NCBI GenBank assembly: GCA_016873795.1
Contig: VGWA01000007.1
Location: forward strand, 1-51,644
Direction of reading: 5' to 3'
Length of the DNA: 51,644 bases
From: Ignavibacteria bacterium
GTDB lineage: Bacteria; Bacteroidota; Ignavibacteria; Tepidaquicellales; Tepidaquicellaceae
The notes below the pieces were generated by a model that was not told the origin of the DNA, did no database searches, and was given only the letters and a program-made list of their open reading frames with translations. Of this stretch, positions 15,881 through 22,790 are shown in pieces; the stretch's first letter is position 1, and every line of letters starts with the position of its first letter. The translations under genes and the position numbers were made by a program.

Positions 15881-17659
15881 ATGTCGAATACAAAAGTTAT
15901 AGTCGGTCTCGGAAGCTGCGGACTTGCAGCAGGAGCAGGGAAAGTTTATGACGAACTTTTTAGGATTCGGGAGGCAGATAAACTCGATTTCGAACTTAAA
16001 AAAACAAGCTGTATCGGGATGTGTTTTAAAGAGCCGCTGGTGGAAATTATTGACGAATCCGGCTCATATATGTACGGAGAAGTGGATATAAAAAAGGCAG
16101 ATGAAATAGTCGAGAAACATATTGTGAATTTGTCTCCTGTGAAAGAGTACATTGTTCAGTCAGATACGTTCGAATCTCCTTTTAAAAATTACTTCGAAGG
16201 GCAAGTAAAAATCGCATTGCGAAACTGCGGATTTATCGACCCGGAATCAATTGAAGATTATGAAGCAAGAAACGGATATAAAGCAATTAAAAAAATTGCC
16301 GAAGAAAAAATCAGCGTGCAAGACGTCATAAAGACTGTACTTGACTCCGGCTTGCGGGGACGCGGGGGAGGCGGATTTCCGACAGGACTTAAGTGGAAAT
16401 TTGCTAATAACAGCACATCCAAAATTAAATATATTATTTGCAATGCAGATGAAGGCGACCCGGGTGCTTTTATGGACAGGTCAATACTCGAAGGCGACCC
16501 GCATTCGGTTCTTGAAGGAATGATTATAGGTGCATATGCTATAGGTGCAACAGAAGGTGTAATATACTGCAGGGCTGAATATCCTCTTGCTGTTAAGCGG
16601 CTTAATATAGCGCTGAAACAGGCAAGAGAAAAAGGTTATCTCGGGAAAGATATTTTAGGAATTGAAGGTTTTGATTTAGATATATATGTAAAAGAAGGAG
16701 CGGGTGCCTTTGTATGCGGAGAGGAAACTGCTCTGATTGCATCGGTTGAAGGCGAACGCGGTATGCCGAGGAAAAGACCTCCGTTCCCGGCTGTGTCGGG
16801 ATTGTGGAAGCAGCCGACAAATATAAATAATGTCGAAACATATGCAAATGTCCCGTGGATTATTATTAAAGGTGCACAGGCATTTGCAAAATACGGAACT
16901 GAAAAAAGTAAAGGAACAAAAGTATTTGCTCTGACGGGTAAGATAAAATACGGCGGACTCGTTGAGGTTCCTATGGGAGTCTCGATTAGAGATATAGTCT
17001 ATAAACTTGGCGGCGGCATTACCGGTGATAAGAAATTTAAAGCTGTTCAACTCGGCGGTCCGTCCGGAGGCTGTATACCGGAATATCTGTCGGATACACT
17101 TGTGGATTACGATTCGGTAACTGCTACCGGTGCAATTATGGGATCGGGTGGAATGGTGGTGATGGATGAGACTACATGCATGGTTGATATTGCAAGATTT
17201 TTCCTGGATTTTACTTGTAAAGAATCCTGTGGGAAATGTACTTTTTGCAGATTGGGTACTAAGCGAATGTTGGAAATCCTGACCAGGATTACAAACGGCG
17301 AAGGTAAAGAAGGGGATATTGAAAAGCTTGAGGAACTTGCTGTTAAAATTAAAGACGGTTCTCTTTGCGGGCTTGGTCAAACAGCGCCAAATCCTGTGCT
17401 TACAACAATAAAATATTTTAGAGATGAATATGAAGCTCACATCAGGGATAAAAAATGCCCGGCACTGAATTGCAAGAAATTATTAACATACGAAGTTATT
17501 TCTGAAAACTGTACCGGATGTATGGTATGTAAAAAGAATTGTCCTTCAAATGCAATCGAAGGAGAAAAGAAACAGGTACATTTTATTAAACAGGAATTAT
17601 GTATTAAATGCGGTGAATGCTTTACAAGATGTAAATTCAACGCTATAAAAGTTTTTTAA
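15881..17659 (+). CDS. NuoF-like FMN/NADH-binding subunit with C-terminal 2[4Fe-4S] ferredoxin
   Basis: The 592-residue protein has a thioredoxin-like N-domain (about 5-90; only three cysteines, C13, C44 and C48, so the usual [2Fe-2S] cluster is uncertain). It then has the NuoF core with the FMN loop GRGGGGFPTGLKW (160-172), CNADEGDPGAF (187-197), the NADH loop GAGAFVCGEETAL (273-285), and the [4Fe-4S] ligands C450, C453, C456 and C496. The C-terminus adds a two-cluster ferredoxin (C544/547/550/554 and C574/577/580/584). This layout is that of HydB, HndC and StnB in soluble, often electron-bifurcating complexes, not of respiratory complex I NuoF. Five bases separate it from the next gene. Confidence 0.93.
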   Translation: MSNTKVIVGLGSCGLAAGAGKVYDELFRIREADKLDFELKKTSCIGMCFKEPLVEIIDESGSYMYGEVDIKKADEIVEKHIVNLSPVKEYIVQSDTFESPFKNYFEGQVKIALRNCGFIDPESIEDYEARNGYKAIKKIAEEKISVQDVIKTVLDSGLRGRGGGGFPTGLKWKFANNSTSKIKYIICNADEGDPGAFMDRSILEGDPHSVLEGMIIGAYAIGATEGVIYCRAEYPLAVKRLNIALKQAREKGYLGKDILGIEGFDLDIYVKEGAGAFVCGEETALIASVEGERGMPRKRPPFPAVSGLWKQPTNINNVETYANVPWIIIKGAQAFAKYGTEKSKGTKVFALTGKIKYGGLVEVPMGVSIRDIVYKLGGGITGDKKFKAVQLGGPSGGCIPEYLSDTLVDYDSVTATGAIMGSGGMVVMDETTCMVDIARFFLDFTCKESCGKCTFCRLGTKRMLEILTRITNGEGKEGDIEKLEELAVKIKDGSLCGLGQTAPNPVLTTIKYFRDEYEAHIRDKKCPALNCKKLLTYEVISENCTGCMVCKKNCPSNAIEGEKKQVHFIKQELCIKCGECFTRCKFNAIKVF

Positions 17660-17664
17660 AATAT

Positions 17665-20600
17665 ATGATGGTAACTGAAAAAATTACAATGGATAAACTT
17701 AATATAGTTTTAAACGGAAAAGTTGTTTCAGGATTTAAAGGAGAATCTATTCTTCAACTGGCAAAAAGATACGGAATTGAAATTCCTACACTATGCAACG
17801 ACGAAAGACTGGAACCGTATTCCTCATGTTTCTTATGTGTTGTGGAAGTTGAAGGAATGAGAGGTCTGCAGCCTGCCTGTTCCACAAAAATAGTGGAAGG
17901 TATGAAAGTAACAACGGATAACGAAAAAATAAGGAGTTCACGAAAGTCTGCACTGGAACTGCTTGTTAGTAATCATTATGCGGATTGCATAGCACCCTGC
18001 AAATTGACCTGTCCTGCAGGTGTGGATGTACAGGGATATATTGCATTAATCGATAAAGGTAAATATAAAGAAGTGGTCGGATTGATAAAACAGACAAACC
18101 CTTTCCCGGCTATTTGCGGAAGAGTATGCGTAAGGCCGTGCGAGTTAGCTTGCCGCAGAAATTTACTTGAAGATGTAGGTGTTGGTATAGATTATTTAAA
18201 GAGATATGCAACGGATAAAGAATTCGAATCGGGTGATATTTATATACCTTCAGCGAAATTGAACACGGGTAAAAATATCTCCATTATCGGAGCAGGTCCC
18301 GGAGGACTTACGGCTGCTTATTATCTTGCTCTTGAAGGACATAATATTGATGTTTATGAAGCTCAAAAACACCCCGGAGGTATGTTGAGATACGGTATCC
18401 CTCCATACAGACTACCGAATGATGTTATTGACCGTGAAGTAAAATGTATTACCGACTTTGGAGTTAAAATTTATTATGAAAAAAAACTCGGTGAGAATTT
18501 AAGTTATCAAGATTTGAAAAGTAAATATGATGCATTAATTCTTTCCATCGGTTCACAGTCAGGTTCAAGAATAGGATGTGAAAATGACAATGCCGGGAAT
18601 GTGTTATCTGGGATAGATTTTTTGAGGAATATGGAGATTACCGGACAGCATTATGATTTTACAGGAAAGAAAGTTGCTGTTATTGGTGGCGGAAATACAG
18701 CAATGGACTGCTGCCGGACTGCTGCAAGATGCGGTGCTGAAAAAACTTATATAATATACAGAAGAACTGAAAAAGAAATGCCTGCAAATCCGATTGAAAT
18801 TCACGAATCCAGACTTGAAGGCGTGGAATATATGTTTTTAACCGCTCCGGGAAAAGTAAATGTCGATGAAAAAGGATGCCTGAAATCCCTTACGTGCTTT
18901 AAAATGCAGCTCGGTGAACCGGATGCTTCAGGAAGAAGGAGACCCGTAAAAGTCGATAATTCAGAGTTTGAAATTGAACTCGATTATATACTTGCGGCAA
19001 TCGGTCAAAAGACAAATGTAAATTTTATTGACAATATCAATAATAACTCGGACGAAAAACTGATTTTAAACAAATGGGGTGATATCGAAGCAAATAAGAT
19101 AACTTTACAAACTTCAATCAAATCCATTTTTGCAGCGGGTGACAGCGTTACCGGACCTGCTACTTTAATAGAAGCAATAGCCCAGGGCAGGAAAGCTGCA
19201 GGAAGCTGCCACCAGTTTGTTATGGGTTTACCGGTTACAGGTGAGAAGTTTGAGTTTATCAGCAGAAAAGATAACTTCAAAAAACAAGTATCGGAAGACT
19301 ATGTAGGCAGATTTAGAGAACAGGAGAGAGAAGAAATGCCGACACTCGACCCGAAAGAGAGGAAAAATTTTAACGAAGTAGAGCTCGGATATGATGATAA
19401 GCAGGCAGCGGGAGAAACGGAAAGATGCCTCGAATGCGGATGTGCCGCTAATTTTATCTGCGATTTAAAAAAATACTGCACGGAGTATAACGTTGACCAG
19501 AAAAAATATTCTGGTGAATTTAAAAACCATGATGTCAATTTTTCTCATCCCTTTATCGAAATTGACAATAATAAATGTATCCTTTGCTCAAGATGTGTAA
19601 GAATATGCAGAGAGATTGTAGGCGCAAATGCACTCGGACTTGTTAACAGGGGATTCGAAACTTTTGTTGCTCCCGGCATGAAAAATTCACTTCTCAAAAC
19701 CGATTGCGAATCCTGCGGAATGTGTATCTCTGCATGTCCGACAGGTGCGATTTCCGAAAATGTAATTTTTAAACCGGGACCCTACGAACTCGATTCATTC
19801 GATACTATTTGTAATTATTGCTCAGTAGGATGTGAAATTACACTTCATCATAAAAACGGATTTTATATGAAAGTTACTGGTAAAAACGGGGTCGTTAATA
19901 CCGATGGAAATATTTGCCGCTTTCCGAAGTTCGGTTATAATTATCTGAATGATAAAAAAAGAATTCTTAAGCCGCTACTGAAAACAAACGGTAAATTTGC
20001 GGAAATATCATTCGAAAAAGCATACGAAATAATCTGTGAAAAAATTAAGAGCGTAATGCCTGATGAAAACGTATTTTTTGCTGGAGCCCGCCTGTCTAAT
20101 GAGGAACTGTATCTTATTCAAAAATTTGCACGAGCGGCAGTTAAAACAAATAATGTATCGAGTTTTCACTATTTGGGCAGAGAAAATGGTTATGCTGATA
20201 TTTGCAAATCCAATGTTCCTTTTTCACAGATAAAGAATGCAAATAAAATTTATCTGGTCGGTTCGGAAATTAATTATGAAAATGCTGTTGTCGGATATAT
20301 GATTAACGATGCAAAATTGAAAAATAATACTAAAATAGAACTTGTTACGGATAATGAAAACAGCAGGATGATAAAAAAAGTGGACAGAGTTCTGTTTGTA
20401 AAATCATATTATTATTTTATCAAAGCACTGAATCACTATATCCTTTCGAATATGCTCGAAAACAGGATGTTTATTAATGATAAAGTCAAAGGATTCGATT
20501 CATATAAGAAATCTCTGCTTGAAGAAGATTTTAACTCAATACTTAACAAGTCCGGTGTATTTTTCGAGAAGAGACTGGTAGATTTTGCGAATGATTATAA

Positions 20601-21390
20601 TAATACGATGAATGCGATAATTGTATTTTCGGAAAGACACATTTCTTCTGATGCGGCTAAAGAAATCCGAAATCTTGCACTGATAACCGGAAAACTAGGG
20701 AAGACATCAGGCGGTATTATATGTCTGAAAGAAAAAAATAATTCTCAGGGCTTGTTCGATATGGGAATAATGCCGTCTTCGAGTGTCGGGGGCAGAAGCA
20801 TTCTTGACCCCGCTCTGATAACAGAAATGAAAAAACTTTGGATTATTAAAAAGCTGCCGGAAAATGTTGATAATGATTTGTACAGCTCGATTCAGAATAA
20901 TAAAATAAAAAATTTATTTATTTTCGGTGAAGACCCTCTTGGTTGTGCTGTTGACAAAGAGAAAATAAGGAATCTGATTAATAGAACAAACTTCAGGCTT
21001 GTGCAGGATTTCTTTATGACCGAAACTGCAGAAACCGCAGACTTGATTTTGCCTGCATCTTTCCAGTTTGAAAGCGGAGGTAGTTATTCGAATGCACAGA
21101 AGTTTGTCGTTACTTATGATATGCAAAGAGAACCGTTGATTGAGAAAAGAATTTTCGGGCAATTGACGGATTTAATGAGTAAATTCGGCGTGATAAATAA
21201 ATTCGATTTTTCGCATGATATCACAATGGAAATTGCAGCTTTACTTAAAAAATTACCTGATGATGTTGAGGGTACATCCTTCAATCTCGAATATACCGAA
21301 AAAAGTAATTGCAATCGTATGTTTAATTACGGATGTGATAATTTAATCAAAATCTTTGAAGAGTATTTTAATTCGAAATTAAATTTATGA
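17665..21390 (+). CDS. Fusion: NuoG-like [2Fe-2S] domain, GltD/NfnB-like NADPH-FAD module, ferredoxin and inactive molybdopterin-type domain
   Basis: The 1241-residue protein starts with a [2Fe-2S] domain (C44, C55, C58, C72). A GltD/NfnB-like Fe-S region follows (C108 to C163), then FAD (GAGPGG, 209-214) and NADPH (GGGNTAMD, 341-348; YRRTEKEMP) sites and the closing AGDSVTGPATLIEAIAQGRKA. A two-cluster ferredoxin (C637/640/643/647; C680/683/686/690) comes next, then a molybdopterin-type [4Fe-4S] motif (C715, C718, C722, C750) and about 470 residues of molybdopterin-oxidoreductase fold. No catalytic Cys or Sec of a formate dehydrogenase is visible, and there is no hydrogenase H-cluster. Two pyridine-nucleotide sites in one complex (NADH on NuoF, NADPH here) fit an NADH/NADPH transhydrogenase such as Sporomusa Nfn, or the Geobacter SfrAB/EF type. 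The start could also be the ATG at 17689. Confidence 0.87.
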   Translation: MMVTEKITMDKLNIVLNGKVVSGFKGESILQLAKRYGIEIPTLCNDERLEPYSSCFLCVVEVEGMRGLQPACSTKIVEGMKVTTDNEKIRSSRKSALELLVSNHYADCIAPCKLTCPAGVDVQGYIALIDKGKYKEVVGLIKQTNPFPAICGRVCVRPCELACRRNLLEDVGVGIDYLKRYATDKEFESGDIYIPSAKLNTGKNISIIGAGPGGLTAAYYLALEGHNIDVYEAQKHPGGMLRYGIPPYRLPNDVIDREVKCITDFGVKIYYEKKLGENLSYQDLKSKYDALILSIGSQSGSRIGCENDNAGNVLSGIDFLRNMEITGQHYDFTGKKVAVIGGGNTAMDCCRTAARCGAEKTYIIYRRTEKEMPANPIEIHESRLEGVEYMFLTAPGKVNVDEKGCLKSLTCFKMQLGEPDASGRRRPVKVDNSEFEIELDYILAAIGQKTNVNFIDNINNNSDEKLILNKWGDIEANKITLQTSIKSIFAAGDSVTGPATLIEAIAQGRKAAGSCHQFVMGLPVTGEKFEFISRKDNFKKQVSEDYVGRFREQEREEMPTLDPKERKNFNEVELGYDDKQAAGETERCLECGCAANFICDLKKYCTEYNVDQKKYSGEFKNHDVNFSHPFIEIDNNKCILCSRCVRICREIVGANALGLVNRGFETFVAPGMKNSLLKTDCESCGMCISACPTGAISENVIFKPGPYELDSFDTICNYCSVGCEITLHHKNGFYMKVTGKNGVVNTDGNICRFPKFGYNYLNDKKRILKPLLKTNGKFAEISFEKAYEIICEKIKSVMPDENVFFAGARLSNEELYLIQKFARAAVKTNNVSSFHYLGRENGYADICKSNVPFSQIKNANKIYLVGSEINYENAVVGYMINDAKLKNNTKIELVTDNENSRMIKKVDRVLFVKSYYYFIKALNHYILSNMLENRMFINDKVKGFDSYKKSLLEEDFNSILNKSGVFFEKRLVDFANDYNNTMNAIIVFSERHISSDAAKEIRNLALITGKLGKTSGGIICLKEKNNSQGLFDMGIMPSSSVGGRSILDPALITEMKKLWIIKKLPENVDNDLYSSIQNNKIKNLFIFGEDPLGCAVDKEKIRNLINRTNFRLVQDFFMTETAETADLILPASFQFESGGSYSNAQKFVVTYDMQREPLIEKRIFGQLTDLMSKFGVINKFDFSHDITMEIAALLKKLPDDVEGTSFNLEYTEKSNCNRMFNYGCDNLIKIFEEYFNSKLNL

Positions 21391-21851
21391 CTGAAATGGA
21401 AAATTTTAAATCAATAGACGAAGTCCTCGATTTTGCGATGAAGAAAGAACAGGAAGCAGTTGATTTTTATATTATGCTTGCTTCGCAGTTGAAGAGCGAG
21501 GAAATGAAAAGTGTTTTTGAAGAATTTGCACTGGAAGAAGTAAAACATAAAGCTCGTCTGCAAAAAATTAAAGATGAACGTCTCTTCGAAATTCCGGTCG
21601 AGAAGATTGCCGATTTAAAAATCAGCAACTATGTGGATAATATTACGGTTCGTCCGGATATGAGTTATCAGGATGCTCTTATGCTTGCTATGAACAGAGA
21701 GAAAGCCGCCTATAAATTATATATTCGACTTGCATCGAAAGTAAATAATACTGCACTGAAAGATATTTTTATATCACTTGCTAACGAAGAATCAAAACAT
21801 AAACTCCGATTCGAACTCGAATACGACGAATATATACTCAGGGAGAATTAA
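21387..21851 (+). CDS. Ferritin-like diiron protein (rubrerythrin family without rubredoxin domain)
   Basis: The 154-residue protein is a four-helix bundle with two copies of the iron-binding pattern: E23-x4-Y28 with E51-x2-H54, and E105-x3-Y109 with E135-x2-H138. Rubredoxin CxxC pairs are absent. Such proteins reduce hydrogen peroxide or store iron, taking electrons from a separate donor. Its ATG overlaps the TGA of the preceding subunit (ATGA at 21387-21390), so translation is coupled. The oxidoreductase may therefore be its electron source, or it may protect the complex's clusters. The coupling is seen directly; the partnership is inferred. Confidence 0.88.
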   Translation: MTEMENFKSIDEVLDFAMKKEQEAVDFYIMLASQLKSEEMKSVFEEFALEEVKHKARLQKIKDERLFEIPVEKIADLKISNYVDNITVRPDMSYQDALMLAMNREKAAYKLYIRLASKVNNTALKDIFISLANEESKHKLRFELEYDEYILREN

Positions 21852-21945
21852 GTTAATACTTATAAATGTCTTTAAGTAAATTAATAGATAGAATTGACCT
21901 GAAAAATTTTCTTTATGCTAATAATAGAGTAATAAATTAATTTTT

Positions 21946-21953
21946 AAAAGGAG
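21946..21953 (+). promoter_or_regulatory. Strong ribosome binding site serving an ATT start codon
   Basis: AAAAGGAG at 21946-21953 ends 8 bases before the ATT at 21962. It is one of the best Shine-Dalgarno sites in the window and decides the start of the alpha/beta hydrolase. Confidence 0.65.
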
Positions 21954-21961
21954 AAATATAA

Positions 21962-22762
21962 ATTCCGAACGTTAAGATAAATAATATAGATTGCTATTAT
22001 GAGATTCACGGGAAAGGCAGTCCGCTTATGCTTATTTCAGGACTTGGGAGCGACAGTCAGAGCTGGCTGCCGGTACTTGATGTTCTGGCAGAATATTTTA
22101 AATTAATCATTTATGACAATCGTGGTGTTGGGAGAACTAAATATCCCAAAGGTAATTTTCAAATTTCCACAATAGCAAAGGATGCTGTTTGCCTGCTTAA
22201 AGAATTAGGGATTGAAAAAGCAGACATATTGGGGCATTCTATGGGCGGATTCATTGCTCAGGAAATAGCAATAAAATATCCTCAAAAAGTAAATAAATTA
22301 ATACTTATAAGCACATGCTCCATATTATCGGAGAAGAATAAATTAATATTTGAAAATTTCAAAAGGATTTTAGAAAGAGGAAACTACGAATTATTCATCA
22401 GGGAATTTTATAAACTAATTTTTACAAAAGAATTTCTGAACAACAGGGAAAAAGCAGAATCAGCAGTTAAACATGCAATAAATTATCCGTTTCCTGTAAC
22501 TGCCGAGGGATTCAATTTGCAGGTGGAGGTTATAAATAATTTTAACTCACAAAGCAAATTAGATAAGATAAAAGCGGAAACTATTGTTATATCAGGGATA
22601 GAAGATATTCTGATAACAGCTGAAGAGATAAAGTACTTAGCAGATAACATTCCAAATGTTAAAAAAACTCTCTGTTTGGAAAATGCAGCCCATTCCATTC
22701 ATACCGAAAAGCCTGATGTATTTACGGCTTCTGTATTAAAATGTCTGAATCAATATAATTAA
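21962..22762 (+). CDS. Alpha/beta hydrolase (3-oxoadipate enol-lactonase-like), apparent ATT start
   Basis: The frame is open from 21962, immediately after an in-frame TAA (21959-21961). The first ATG is only at 22028, inside the first beta-strand. Reading from ATT gives (M)PNVKINNIDCYYEIHGKG, which matches the conserved start of this family (usually MPxVxVNGIxLYYExHG). A strong Shine-Dalgarno sits 8 bases before ATT. The catalytic triad is visible: the nucleophile Ser in GHSMGG, an Asp in SGIEDILI and a His in AAHSIH. The oxyanion loop is SGLGSD where HGxGxD is usual. The 266-residue length is normal. The natural substrate is unknown; the family includes lactonases, esterases and dehalogenases. 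It lies 110 bases after the diiron gene. Confidence 0.85.
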   Translation: MPNVKINNIDCYYEIHGKGSPLMLISGLGSDSQSWLPVLDVLAEYFKLIIYDNRGVGRTKYPKGNFQISTIAKDAVCLLKELGIEKADILGHSMGGFIAQEIAIKYPQKVNKLILISTCSILSEKNKLIFENFKRILERGNYELFIREFYKLIFTKEFLNNREKAESAVKHAINYPFPVTAEGFNLQVEVINNFNSQSKLDKIKAETIVISGIEDILITAEEIKYLADNIPNVKKTLCLENAAHSIHTEKPDVFTASVLKCLNQYN

Positions 22763-22790
22763 GAAGCTGTAATGAATGGTTGGGAACACG

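Noticed and set aside
16676-17440. 254-codon open frame on the minus strand
   Set aside because: It lies fully inside the NuoF-like gene, whose motifs are conserved throughout. The reverse frame has no recognisable domain.
17665-21390. Formate dehydrogenase or [FeFe]-hydrogenase catalytic subunit
   Set aside because: The order of Fe-S domains suggested it, but I find no H-cluster cysteine motifs and no catalytic Cys/Sec in the molybdopterin-type part. The GltD-like insertion fits a pyridine-nucleotide oxidoreductase better.
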